From Nitrospinae bacterium bin107 (GTDB taxonomy: Bacteria > UBA8248), in NCBI GenBank assembly GCA_002238965.1, contig MPNJ01000007.1, positions 62,001-126,000 of the forward strand: a stretch of DNA of 64,000 nt, read 5' to 3'. Under the pieces are notes generated by a model. The model saw only the letters and a program-made list of their open reading frames with translations. It made no database searches and was not told the origin of the DNA. Made by a program: the position numbers and the translations under genes. The stretch's first letter is position 1, and each line of letters opens with the position of its first letter. Positions 43,770-52,645 of the stretch are shown piece after piece.

Positions 43770-45191
43770 ATGAAACTTCCGGGCATCATCCTTACGAGTC
43801 TTCTCGTCATCACATCGCTGAATGGCTGCGGAGGCGGTGGAGGAGGTGGCGGCGCAAGTGCGCCTCCGCCGATGGTGATGCCGCAGCCAGTAATGCCGCT
43901 GCCGGTAACGCCGCCGGCAACGCTGCAGCCTTCCGATCTGGCGGCGCAGGCGCCCCTTTTCGATTTCGGCGCTTCCCTGCATATCGGGATGGTTGCTGCG
44001 CCTCCAGCTTATGCACTTGAAAAGACGGGCGAGCGCAACGGGGCGGAAGTCTCGGAGGGGTCGGTGCGGGACGGCTCGAGAGCCGCCGACGTCATCGCGT
44101 ATCTAGAGCCCAGAACGATGCATCCCGAAGTCACGGGACTCGCGACGTTCACTCGCCCGCCGACAGTCAGCGTCGTCGAGGGCACGAGCGAGAAATACAC
44201 CGGCTATGCGATGCGCGCCGTTCAGATCGTCAACGCCGCCCTGCCTCACGATGCGCGCATTTCGTTTGGCGATGCCCCCGCTCCGGATCCGCTGGACGTC
44301 AACGACGTGCCGAGCGGCAACCTCTACGTCGAGTTCATCCCGCAGGCGCAATGGCCGGAGGGGAGCGTCAAGGGCGAGAGGGCGGTCGGCCATACGCAAT
44401 CCCAAATCACCTATCATTCCCGAACGCAACGGAACGAAGTCGTGGAAGCCGACTCTTCTCATATATTGATCGACAGCGCAGAAGTTCGAAATTTCCCTGA
44501 AGAAAAAACCGTCTACGTCCTCGTTCACGAACTTCTCCACGCCCTGGGGTTTTCCGGCCATACCGATCCGGCGCGCTTTCCGGACGCCACCCTGAACCCC
44601 TATGTCCCTCGGAATTTGCCGCGGTTTCTGCTTTCCAGGATTGACAGCGATGCGCTGCTCGCGGCGTATGCAAGGTTCAGGCCCGGCGCGCAGCCCGAAG
44701 AGATATCGGCGCAAAGCCTCGGACCCTGGACTGAGGCGTCGTCGCACGTGCGGGGGGATCTGGGGATTCCGTTTGGGGCGGTTTCCTTCGGCGTCGCATA
44801 CCGTAACGGCCTGGCGCAACCCTGGGCCTCGGGGCCGGAGCCGTCGATAGAGCTGGCGCAAAACAGGGGGTTGTCGGGGACGGCCATTTGGAGCGGCGCG
44901 CTGCTGGGCATGACGCCCTCGGAGCAAGTGGTCGCCGGCGATGCCAGCCTCGACGTCAATCTGGCGAACCTGAACGGGCAACTCGATTTCACAAATATGC
45001 AGTACGACGATGGCGGAACCTGGGGGGACGGCGATCTCGGCTACTCTATCGAAGTGCGCGGCAACACCTTTATTCGCACGGGCGGGGATGACGGGGTGGT
45101 CACGGGCGCCTTCTTCGGGTTCCGGCACGAGGGGATGGGCGGCGTTCTCGAACGCAGCGATATCTCCGCCGGTTTCGGGGGCAAGCGGTAG
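43770..45191 (+). CDS. Lipoprotein zinc metalloprotease with TbpB-like C-terminal domain
   Basis: A 473-residue surface-type protein. The signal sequence ends in a lipobox (ITSLNGC, then a Gly-run and Pro/Met-rich linker), so it is a lipoprotein. The catalytic zinc site HELLHALGFSGH (near residue 252) is a metzincin HExxHxxGxxH motif; the Met-turn is not obvious. The last ~100 residues (GTAIWSG onward) end GAFFGFRHEGMGGVLERSDI with AGFGGKR, the ending of transferrin-binding-protein-B-like slam-exported barrels. The combination suggests a surface-anchored protease. Confidence 0.82.
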   Translation: MKLPGIILTSLLVITSLNGCGGGGGGGGASAPPPMVMPQPVMPLPVTPPATLQPSDLAAQAPLFDFGASLHIGMVAAPPAYALEKTGERNGAEVSEGSVRDGSRAADVIAYLEPRTMHPEVTGLATFTRPPTVSVVEGTSEKYTGYAMRAVQIVNAALPHDARISFGDAPAPDPLDVNDVPSGNLYVEFIPQAQWPEGSVKGERAVGHTQSQITYHSRTQRNEVVEADSSHILIDSAEVRNFPEEKTVYVLVHELLHALGFSGHTDPARFPDATLNPYVPRNLPRFLLSRIDSDALLAAYARFRPGAQPEEISAQSLGPWTEASSHVRGDLGIPFGAVSFGVAYRNGLAQPWASGPEPSIELAQNRGLSGTAIWSGALLGMTPSEQVVAGDASLDVNLANLNGQLDFTNMQYDDGGTWGDGDLGYSIEVRGNTFIRTGGDDGVVTGAFFGFRHEGMGGVLERSDISAGFGGKR

Positions 45192-45435
45192 GCGCTCGAT
45201 ACGAGCTCCGTTTCTTATCCATCCTGCATGTAAGCGGAGTGTCTTGCTCGCTTCCTCTCTATGGCGGTTGTTGAAAAAGCCCACTATACGTCCGGTCGGC
45301 GACATGATGATCGCGTAGGGACAGGCCTCCGTGCCTGTCCGAAGTCCCCCGCGCCTGTTTTGATTGCAACCATCCTGCAAAGGACAACCACGGAGGGTTG
45401 TCCCTACAACCGCCATTCCTCCTTCTGCGGACTTT
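45192..45435. repeat. MITE-like composite repeat with GGGACAGG palindromes
   Basis: It is bounded by GGTTGTTGAAAAAGCCC (about 45264-45280) and an inverted GGACTTTTCAACAGCCC (45429-45445). In between are GGGACAGG-type palindromes (45319-45342) and a related hairpin (45384-45408). There is no coding sequence. Confidence 0.6.
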
Positions 45436-46362
45436 TCAACAGCCCTCGATGGCGGCCAAGGATTTCGCCGCCCAGTCGCAGCCCACCTGGCTCGCCCACA
45501 GATCCATGAGGCGCTTGGTGACGGGGCCGGGCGCGCCGTGCGCCATCTTGGTTCCGTCGACCGAGGAGACCGGGAGGATGCAGATGCTGTTCCCGGTGTG
45601 GAAGGCCTCGTCGGCGATCAGCAGGTCGTAGCGCGTCAAGTTCATCTCGCGGACCGGGATGCCGAGCTCCTTCGCCATGTCGATGACGTGGGTGCGCGTT
45701 ACGCCGACCAGGCAGTTGTAATCCGTGGGGGTGAGGATTTCGCCGTCTCTCACGAAAAAGCAGTTGTAGCCCGACCCCTCGGCCACGAAGCCGTTCATGT
45801 CGAGCATGATGGGCCATGCGCCCGCCTCCTGCGCCTGGAAGTCGGCCTGCACGTGGTTCATCTTGTTGCCCACCTTCGCGCGCGGTTCGATGCACTCGGG
45901 CGGAATGCGGCGCACGCCGGTGACGACCGAGGGCACGCCCTCCCTGTAGCCGTGGGCGTAGCGCGAATAGTCCATCGGCAGGGTGAAGATGACCAGCGTG
46001 TGCGCGCCGTGCGTGTGGGTGGCGGCGGAGCTGATGCCGCCCCCGCGCGTCACCCAGTGGTTGATGCGGAATTCCTCTCCCTCGACGTAAACGCCGCGGT
46101 TTCGCTCAATGAGTTCCATCGTTAGGGATTCCATCTCGTCTGCGCTCATGCCGGGGTCGAGCCGCGCGTAGCGGCACGAAAGATAGAGCCTGTCGATGTG
46201 CGCCCGCAGGTGCCAGGGCTGGCCGCCAAAGGTGCGCGATGCGTCGTACACGCTGTCGCCGTAGAGGAAGCCCCGATCCAGGATGGACACGTTCGCTTCG
46301 GTTTCCGGCACGAACCGGCCCTTGACGTAGGCGATTCTCTCACTCAATTTCGCATCCTCCAT
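45436..46362 (-). CDS. Class IV aminotransferase (branched-chain/D-amino acid type)
   Basis: PLP enzyme of fold type IV, 308 residues. RGFLYGDSVYDA matches the N-terminal signature, AKVGNKMNHVQA is near the PLP lysine, and the C-terminal EGSGYNCFFVRDGEILTP with the VGVTRTHV block is typical of BCAT, D-alanine aminotransferase and ADC lyase. It could serve branched-chain, D-amino-acid or R-selective amine transamination. A strict assignment is not possible. It is followed 33 bases upstream by a divergent-family acyl-CoA dehydrogenase in the same direction. Confidence 0.88.
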   Translation of the reverse strand: MEDAKLSERIAYVKGRFVPETEANVSILDRGFLYGDSVYDASRTFGGQPWHLRAHIDRLYLSCRYARLDPGMSADEMESLTMELIERNRGVYVEGEEFRINHWVTRGGGISSAATHTHGAHTLVIFTLPMDYSRYAHGYREGVPSVVTGVRRIPPECIEPRAKVGNKMNHVQADFQAQEAGAWPIMLDMNGFVAEGSGYNCFFVRDGEILTPTDYNCLVGVTRTHVIDMAKELGIPVREMNLTRYDLLIADEAFHTGNSICILPVSSVDGTKMAHGAPGPVTKRLMDLWASQVGCDWAAKSLAAIEGC

Positions 46363-46395
46363 CGTTTCGCATCATCGCGTCATTCCGGGTTTGTC

Positions 46396-47550
46396 CTATA
46401 GCAGGTCCATTGCGGCGGAGCGCGCGGCGTGGCCCACCCCGAAGGCGTGGGAGAAGGCCACGATGTCACGCACCAGACGTTCCATGGGTGCTTCGGTCAT
46501 GTAGCCGGCGCCTCCCCAGACCTCCATCGCGCGGCGCGCGACGCGCTCGCATGATTCCGCCGCGAAGGCTTTTGCGAGAAAACTCCGCCAGGGTTCCGCG
46601 TCCCCACCCTGCTCCGCCGCCCAGGCCGCCGCCTGGAGGCTTCTCCTGGCGGCGTCTAGTTCCATCAAATTATCGCAGAGCATGAAGCCGACCGTCTGGT
46701 GCTCGATGATGGGTTTCCCCCCCTGCACCCGTTCACGCGCGTGGTCGAGGGCGTGATCGTGGGATTTCCTCGCCGTTCCGACCCCCGCCGCTACAGGGAG
46801 TATGCGGGTGGCGTGCGTAGCGTCCCGCCAATCCTCCTCCGCGCAATCGAACGGGTGGTCGAGCTTTACGTCATTGAAACCCAGGTCGACGTCCTGGCAG
46901 GCGCGCATCCCCATCGGGTCATGGTAACGGGCGACAGTGATTCCTGCGGCCTCGTCGTTTGTAACGAGAAAAACCTGCCTGCCAGTCCCATCCGTGGAGC
47001 TTGATTCCAGCAGATACAGGCCGGCGGCCGCGCCGTTCAGCACGTGCCGCGCGCCGCCATTGAGAAGTCCGCTGCCTCCATTTTGCGCGATGGATGCGCC
47101 CTGGCGTTCTTCCGTCGGATAGGGGCTTTTATGCTCGGGAGCGGGCGTATCTGCGATTTTCACGTGGGCCAGATGGAGCGTATGATCTTGCGTGAATTTT
47201 TCCGCGAACGCATCGAACCTCACCTCGTCCCACAGGCGGGATACGGCGTTTGCGAGCGCCCAGTCCTGCGCGTAGATGACGCCGACGCCCAGATCACCCC
47301 AGCCGATCTCCTCCGCCACGAAGCAAAGGCTCAGCAGATCAGCCCCTCCTCCGCCGAGGCTCTCCGGGACGGGCAGGGTGCGCAGGCCCAGCGTGTCGCC
47401 TTTTTCCAGAATATCTCCGGGAACACGGTTTTCCGGGGCCTTTTCCTGATCGAGCGCATCCGTGCGCGGAGCGATCTCCTGACGCGCGAAATCGCGCGCC
47501 AAGCCCTGGAGCGCAAGAGTGGCCTCTGCGGGAGCGAAGTCCATGCGCAA
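46396..47550 (-). CDS. Acyl-CoA dehydrogenase-like flavoprotein (no canonical catalytic Glu), copy 2
   Basis: A 384-residue family member, more diverged than copy 1. The region for substrate-linked FAD binding is short and Ala/Gly-rich, and the signature GGAGYMTEAPMERLVRD is clear. The site of the catalytic glutamate reads FSHAFGVGH, with phenylalanine in place of E. Where other acyl-CoA dehydrogenases have MTEPxxGSD it has a weak LAHVKIADTPAP. It may be inactive as a dehydrogenase or have another base. It sits between an aminotransferase and a DapA-like gene. Confidence 0.78.
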   Translation of the reverse strand: MRMDFAPAEATLALQGLARDFARQEIAPRTDALDQEKAPENRVPGDILEKGDTLGLRTLPVPESLGGGGADLLSLCFVAEEIGWGDLGVGVIYAQDWALANAVSRLWDEVRFDAFAEKFTQDHTLHLAHVKIADTPAPEHKSPYPTEERQGASIAQNGGSGLLNGGARHVLNGAAAGLYLLESSSTDGTGRQVFLVTNDEAAGITVARYHDPMGMRACQDVDLGFNDVKLDHPFDCAEEDWRDATHATRILPVAAGVGTARKSHDHALDHARERVQGGKPIIEHQTVGFMLCDNLMELDAARRSLQAAAWAAEQGGDAEPWRSFLAKAFAAESCERVARRAMEVWGGAGYMTEAPMERLVRDIVAFSHAFGVGHAARSAAMDLL

Positions 47551-47579
47551 ACCCTTATGAACGCGAGAAGTTCAGCGAG

Positions 47580-48548
47580 CTAGTCGATGAGGCCCACGCT
47601 CTTCAAGTCCGAGGTAAGCTCCGCCTTCTCATCCGTGCTCAGGGGAATCATCGGCGCGCGCGAGGGGCCGCCGTGCATGCCCATCAGGTCCATCCAGTCC
47701 TTGAGGGCGGCGATGGGGAACGCTCCCCGCGCCCAGGGCTCCCAGAGCCACTTGTCGGCCACGCGGCGGATCGGGTTCATGGACTCGCGCGCGGTCCAGG
47801 CTTCCTCGAGGTTCCCCTCGTCGATCAGGTCGGTGTATCTCTGCATCCCGAGGTTGCCGGTGCGCTGTAAGAGAAACGGGTCGGGGCCGCTCATATAGGT
47901 CTGCTGCTTGTGATATGCCCGGTTGAAGAACCACTGGGTCTCCATCGGGTCGCTCACGACGATGTCATCCCCCACGGCTTCGCGCACCTCGTCGCAATGA
48001 TACTTGGGCTGCGCGTTCTTGATGCAGCAGAGGTTCTCGTTGTCCTCTACGATCGCCTTGACCAGGGGCGCCGAGAGGGAATAGCCGGTCGCCGCCGTGT
48101 TGAACAGGGACACGCCGATATCCACGTTGCTGCAGAATTCCTTGAAAAACGCACGCACGCGCTCGGGAATCCCCTGCGCGCCGAGGTAGGGATTCGCCAG
48201 AATGGCATAGGTCGCGCCGGCGTCTATCGCCGCGTTGGTCAGCTCGATGGCCTCTTTGGCCGAGGTGTGGCCGGTGTGCGCGATGATGGGCACGTCCCCC
48301 GCCTCGTCGCAGGCGATTTCCTGTCCGCGAAGGCGCTCTTCTTTCGTGAGGCACCAGAATTCACCAATCATCCCGCCGACGAAAAACCCCTTGATGTCGA
48401 GGTTGTCGATGTAATGTCGGATGTCGGCGCGAAAGCTCGCCTCGTCGATGTTGTCGTTCTCATCGAAGGGATAGGGGATGGCGGCCCAGATTCCCCGCAT
48501 GTTCTCCTTGCAGTAGGCGCGTGAGTCCGATTTCCTGTAAGAGGGCAT
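47580..48548 (-). CDS. DapA-family lyase-like protein with Tyr-to-Phe change
   Basis: A 322-residue member of the DHDPS/NAL family. The Schiff-base lysine is present (LCCIKNAQPKYH), but where the family has catalytic Tyr in YNxP this one reads SLFNTAATG, with phenylalanine and no proline. This suggests a changed reaction. It begins MPSYRKSDSRAYCKENMRGI and runs to LKSVGLID. It shares its operon direction with an acyl-CoA dehydrogenase-like gene 29 bases downstream. Confidence 0.82.
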   Translation of the reverse strand: MPSYRKSDSRAYCKENMRGIWAAIPYPFDENDNIDEASFRADIRHYIDNLDIKGFFVGGMIGEFWCLTKEERLRGQEIACDEAGDVPIIAHTGHTSAKEAIELTNAAIDAGATYAILANPYLGAQGIPERVRAFFKEFCSNVDIGVSLFNTAATGYSLSAPLVKAIVEDNENLCCIKNAQPKYHCDEVREAVGDDIVVSDPMETQWFFNRAYHKQQTYMSGPDPFLLQRTGNLGMQRYTDLIDEGNLEEAWTARESMNPIRRVADKWLWEPWARGAFPIAALKDWMDLMGMHGGPSRAPMIPLSTDEKAELTSDLKSVGLID

Positions 48549-48596
48549 TGCTGTCTCCTTCTCGGGTGTGTGACGGAAACATCCGTCAATTTGAGT

Positions 48597-49790
48597 TTAC
48601 CATTCATCCTCACCGGCGGGGGCGAGAAGCGGCGCGGCCTTGAGCTTCACCGCCTCGTTCGTGCCGAAACCGTGCAGATAGCTCAACACGTCACGCCAGC
48701 ATTTCTCGGGCGTCGGCCTGTCGTCGCGCCAGGTCGCGCCCGATCTCCCCCAGACCTCCATCGCGGTGCGGCAGACCTTGATGCCCGCCTCAGACGCGAA
48801 CACCTTGGACATGAGGCGGCGCTTCGAATCGTCCGTCGGCTTCTCCGCATGCCAGGCCGCAGAATACAGGTACGTTCTCGAAGCCTCAATCAGCATATAC
48901 ATTTCCGTGAGCGCCATCTGCGCCCACTGCTCGCTCGCCGCGCCGCTCTCCTGCGCGGCCGTCCGCGCGAGGTCGTACGCGAGGCGCGAGGGACCCATCA
49001 CCGGGATGAGCGCGCCGCTCACCATGCGCTTCAGGATAGAGAGGCCGCCGTTCCATTCGCCGAAGAGATTATGCGCGGGCACGCGGCAGTTCCTGAGCAC
49101 GAGTTCGCCGTTTTGAAGAAGCCGCCTGCCGAGCTTCGAGTGCGCCTCACCGATCTCGAAGCCTTCCGTATCGCGCGGCACGAGGAAGCAGGTGAGCCCC
49201 TCGCTCATCTTCTTCTCGGGCGCCGTCCTCGCGAAGATGAAGTAATATTTCGCCAGGCCGCCGTTTGAAATGTAGTGCTTCGTGCCGTTCAGGATATAGA
49301 AGCCGCCCTCTTGTTTCGCCGTCATGCGCGGGCCTGCGCCCGGTTCGTCGTGCATCAAGAAGGTGTCGGTCCCGCTCTGGGGCTCCGTGGTGGCGAGGGC
49401 GAGCAAGGCTCTCGGGTCGTTCATGAAGTCATCGAGGTACAAGTCGCGCTGTTTTTGGGTGGTCTCGACCGTGAGCAGTTGGGCGAACTTGTAGGTCTGG
49501 TCCATCGAGACGGCGACGCCGAGATCGCCGTATGCGAGCTCTTCGGCCACCATGGCCTGCACGAGATGGCGCGCGCCGAAGCCGCCGTATTTTTCGGGTA
49601 CGGTGAGCGTTCTCAAGCCCGCGGCGTCCAGTTTATCGGCGATATGCCAGGGATAGGCCTCGCCGGGCGCGTAGTTCCTGTCCCTCGCCGCGGCGATGGG
49701 CAGGATGTCCTCACGCGCAATCGCACGCGCGCGGCGTACCATCTCGGATTCTTCGGGGCTTAGGTCCGGCATCATGGCGTTTAGGCGCAT
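48597..49790 (-). CDS. Acyl-CoA dehydrogenase-like flavoprotein (no canonical catalytic Glu), copy 3
   Basis: A family member of about 397 residues. TEPQSGTDTFLMHDE, FYILNGTKHYISNGGLAKYY and a C-terminal WGRSGATWRDDRPTPEKCWRD follow the family order. The catalytic Glu site reads YLHGFGTNEA, so again F stands for E. The WGRSGA segment is also unusual, where GGxGY is normal. Start: the ATG at 49790 is shown, but ATGs at 49775 or 49772 are as likely because the Shine-Dalgarno is crowded; the open frame reaches 49865. Confidence 0.8.
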   Translation of the reverse strand: MRLNAMMPDLSPEESEMVRRARAIAREDILPIAAARDRNYAPGEAYPWHIADKLDAAGLRTLTVPEKYGGFGARHLVQAMVAEELAYGDLGVAVSMDQTYKFAQLLTVETTQKQRDLYLDDFMNDPRALLALATTEPQSGTDTFLMHDEPGAGPRMTAKQEGGFYILNGTKHYISNGGLAKYYFIFARTAPEKKMSEGLTCFLVPRDTEGFEIGEAHSKLGRRLLQNGELVLRNCRVPAHNLFGEWNGGLSILKRMVSGALIPVMGPSRLAYDLARTAAQESGAASEQWAQMALTEMYMLIEASRTYLYSAAWHAEKPTDDSKRRLMSKVFASEAGIKVCRTAMEVWGRSGATWRDDRPTPEKCWRDVLSYLHGFGTNEAVKLKAAPLLAPAGEDEW

Positions 49791-49953
49791 CCTTCTGGAA
49801 GCGAGACAAGTCAATGGTGATTTGCCCGATTCCGTACCACTACTTGAGACGCTATGTTCTGTCAATCATATTGGGGTATACCGTGGATGCGTAAACCCAT
49901 GAACGGACAGGGCGAATTGCCTCCGGCGAAACTGAGACTTAAGGCGAGTGAAT

Positions 49954-50916
49954 GTGAAAATCGTGATTCCGGATGACTACGGGGGCGTCTTCTCGAACTC
50001 GGCCCAGCTCACGCGCCTGGAGAGCCTGGGCGAGGTGGCCCATTTCACCGGGCGGCCTGCGAGTGAAGAGGAGATGGCCGAGCGCATAGCCGATGCGGAA
50101 ATTATACTGACCGTGCGCTTTCAGACGGATTTCAAGAACACCGCGCTGCTCGATGCCGCGCGGGAGCTTCGCTTTATCTCCATTTGGGGTACACGCCCCC
50201 GTGTGGTGGACATGAAGCGCGCCGGTGAGCGGGGCGTTTCGGTTTCCGTGACGCCGGGGGCGGGGAGTCCCTCGGTGGCCGAGCACACGATGATGATGGC
50301 CCTGGCCCTAGCGAAGCGGCTGCCCTATCAGGGACCGGCCATGCGGGCGGGGGCGTGGGAACGCGTACAGGGCGTGGAGCTTCTGGGCAAGACGCTCTCC
50401 GTTATCGGCTTCGGGCACATCGGAAGCAAGGTCGTCCCCATGGCGCGGGGCTTCGGGATGGAGGTGCTCGCGTGGTCGAAGCGCATGACGCCTGAGCGCG
50501 CGGCGAAAGAAGGAGCGCGCGCGGCATCGCTCGATGCGTGCATGGGCTGTGATTTCGTGACGATACAGCTTCACGTGACACCAGAGACCAGGGGCATCAT
50601 ATCCAAGGAGCGCATCGCGGGGATGAAGTCCACGGCGTTTCTGATAAACACCTCGCGCGCGGGCCTGGTTGACATGGACGCCCTGCTCGAAGCGCTGCGG
50701 GATAAGAGGATCGCGGGGGCGGGCCTGGACGTGTTCGAGCCGGAGGAGCCCCTGCCGGTGGATTCGCCGTTCAGAGCGCTCGATAACGTGATCCTCACAC
50801 CGCACGTCGCCGCGCATACCGAGGGGGCAGTTGAGCGGGAGGCGCGCATAACTGTGGACAACGTGGAGGCTTTCATTCGGGGAGAGCCTGAGAACCTGGT
50901 GTTCGAGGACGCCTAG
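49954..50916 (+). CDS. D-2-hydroxyacid dehydrogenase (NAD-dependent)
   Basis: A 320-residue enzyme of the SerA/GyaR family that interconverts 2-keto acids and D-2-hydroxyacids. The dinucleotide loop VIGFGHIGSKVVPMARGFGM is followed by catalytic residues: Arg in INTSRAGLVD, Glu in DVFEPEEPLP and His in LTPHVAAHTEGA. The GTG at 49954 has AAGG nine bases upstream and is preferred to the GTG at 49948. It is divergent from the acyl-CoA dehydrogenase-like gene. Confidence 0.93.
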   Translation: MKIVIPDDYGGVFSNSAQLTRLESLGEVAHFTGRPASEEEMAERIADAEIILTVRFQTDFKNTALLDAARELRFISIWGTRPRVVDMKRAGERGVSVSVTPGAGSPSVAEHTMMMALALAKRLPYQGPAMRAGAWERVQGVELLGKTLSVIGFGHIGSKVVPMARGFGMEVLAWSKRMTPERAAKEGARAASLDACMGCDFVTIQLHVTPETRGIISKERIAGMKSTAFLINTSRAGLVDMDALLEALRDKRIAGAGLDVFEPEEPLPVDSPFRALDNVILTPHVAAHTEGAVEREARITVDNVEAFIRGEPENLVFEDA

Positions 50917-50977
50917 TATTTCGCGTGTGGGGCGTTTTCAACCATTCACGTAAATTAAAATGACTTATAGTAATGTG

Positions 50978-50997
50978 AAGAAAACTTAAGTTTTCTT
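50978..50997. other. Perfect 20-bp AT-rich palindrome
   Basis: AAGAAAACTTAAGTTTTCTT is self-complementary and followed by ATTTTT. It could be an intrinsic terminator for the hydroxyacid dehydrogenase or an operator site ahead of the dienelactone hydrolase, whose start lies 24 bases downstream. Confidence 0.45.
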
Positions 50998-51020
50998 ATT
51001 TTTCAAAAGAGAGGGAAAAG

Positions 51021-51740
51021 ATGAGCTACCGAATCGAGATGACGGAAGTCCAGGGCAGCGAGATGGAGATTTTCCTGTATGAGCCGGAAGGCGACGGCCC
51101 CCATCCGGGACTCGTGCTCTGCCAGCACATTCCGGGGCACGGGGGAATCGAGGGGGACCCCTTCACGGTGAAATCGGCGGAGCGCTTCCGGGCGAACGGC
51201 TACGCGGTGTCGGTTCCGTTTCTCTACCACTGGTGGTCGAAGAGTGACGACATGCAGATAAAGCGCGACGAGTTCAACGACGCGCAGACGGCGCAGGACT
51301 TGAAAGCGGGCTTCGACGCCCTGGCGGCGATTGAGAGCGTGGATGCGGGCCGGATCGGGGTCGTCGGGCACTGCTGGGGCGGGCGTGTGAGCTGGCTTGC
51401 CGCGTGTACGGATTCGCGCTACGCCGCTTGCGCGGTCTTCTACGGCGGGGGGGTGAAGGAAGTGCGCGGTGCGGGCAACCCGCCCGCCATCGAGCTGACG
51501 GGAAACATCGCGTGCCCGGTCATCGGCATTTTCGGCAATGAGGACCAGAACCCCTCGCCGGAGGACGTGGACGACTACGAGGCGGCGCTCAAGAGCGCGG
51601 GCGCGGAATACGTCTTCCACCGCTACGACGGCGCGGGACACGCATTCCAGTGGGAGGACAACCCCGAGCGCTTCCGCGCCGAACAGAGCGAGGATTCCTG
51701 GGAGAAAACGCTCGCGTTTTTCGCCGAGAAGCTGGGGTGA
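51021..51740 (+). CDS. Dienelactone hydrolase family protein
   Basis: Alpha/beta hydrolase of 239 residues with the Cys-His-Asp triad of dienelactone hydrolase: nucleophile in VGHCWGGR (cysteine at about residue 118), aspartate near GNEDQNPSPEDVD, histidine in GAGHAFQW. The start follows GAGAGGGAAAAG. Dienelactone hydrolase acts after ortho-cleavage of aromatics, which suits the presence of LigAB-like genes later in the window, but the family also has other esterases. Confidence 0.88.
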   Translation: MSYRIEMTEVQGSEMEIFLYEPEGDGPHPGLVLCQHIPGHGGIEGDPFTVKSAERFRANGYAVSVPFLYHWWSKSDDMQIKRDEFNDAQTAQDLKAGFDALAAIESVDAGRIGVVGHCWGGRVSWLAACTDSRYAACAVFYGGGVKEVRGAGNPPAIELTGNIACPVIGIFGNEDQNPSPEDVDDYEAALKSAGAEYVFHRYDGAGHAFQWEDNPERFRAEQSEDSWEKTLAFFAEKLG

Positions 51741-51775
51741 GGGGAGGTTTGAAGGAGATTACGCCGCAGCGATTC

Positions 51776-52504
51776 TCAGGTCGCATGAACCCCTTGTAAA
51801 ACCGGTTCGATATCGGCCATGACGAATAGCCGTGGATAGGCGGAACGACCGTTTACCCTGAACACGCGGGCGTCCACACTTCCGCTATTGAGCCACTCGC
51901 TAACCGTTTGAGCTTGCAGGCGGTTGATGTAGCCGAGCCGAACGCCGCTCTTGCGAGTCACCGCTACCGCATGAGGGTCATACTCGTTGGTCGGGTCGTG
52001 TTGGAAGACCACCGGTTCGTCGATGGAGATATCCGGCGCGCCATCCCGGTAGTGTCGATAGCCCGAGATGTCGAAAACGTAGCGGAAAGGACGGTCGAAA
52101 CCCTCGAAAGTCTCGGTGACCCCGAAGCTGTCGCCGGTTAAGCGGGCACCCGTATAGGCCAGCAGGCTAAGGTCGGAGAAATCGGCTTGAGGAGAGAGGC
52201 CGAACGTCTCCATGAAGTCATGGAAATCGGGCCGATCCCGGGGCGGGAGTCGTCGCGCCAGCACGTCGAGCGCTATATAGGCTTCGTGTGCATCGCCGAG
52301 CGCGAGGCCGGGATAACCGCCGAATCCGGTTTCCAGGGCAGGCGCGAGGCGCGCCTCATCCAGATACGAAAACGCCACGCCTTCTTCGCATTGCGCCAAC
52401 TCGGCCACCGCGAACCTGTCGCGGGAACCGGGCTGCTCCAGAGGGCGCTGCCACGTCAACAAAGCCCGGCGCGTCTGTATGGGGTCAGTGATCAAATCCG
52501 TCAT
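51776..52504 (-). CDS. HIRAN-domain protein
   Basis: A 242-residue protein. The C-terminal ~100 residues match the HIRAN domain: VFQHDPTNEYDPHAVAVTRK, then GVRLGYINRLQAQTVSEWLN. HIRAN domains in Rad5/HLTF recognise 3'-DNA ends. The N-terminal part resembles an HipA-like N-terminal cap only weakly (ALLTWQRPLEQPGSRDRFAV), so I do not name it. It is a stand-alone gene next to the AT-rich T5orf172 gene. Bacterial HIRAN genes often accompany restriction or mobile-element loci. Confidence 0.75.
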   Translation of the reverse strand: MTDLITDPIQTRRALLTWQRPLEQPGSRDRFAVAELAQCEEGVAFSYLDEARLAPALETGFGGYPGLALGDAHEAYIALDVLARRLPPRDRPDFHDFMETFGLSPQADFSDLSLLAYTGARLTGDSFGVTETFEGFDRPFRYVFDISGYRHYRDGAPDISIDEPVVFQHDPTNEYDPHAVAVTRKSGVRLGYINRLQAQTVSEWLNSGSVDARVFRVNGRSAYPRLFVMADIEPVLQGVHAT

Positions 52505-52645
52505 TTTTTGGTCTCGCGAAGGATGTTCTTGATGCGTTGCGTACCTAGTTTCAAGATAGCAAAGAGGTTTCCTGTCAAAGAGGCTGGTCTTTCAAATTAA
52601 AATTGAACAAAATGGGGAAACTAAAGTATCCACTGTCTCAAGACA

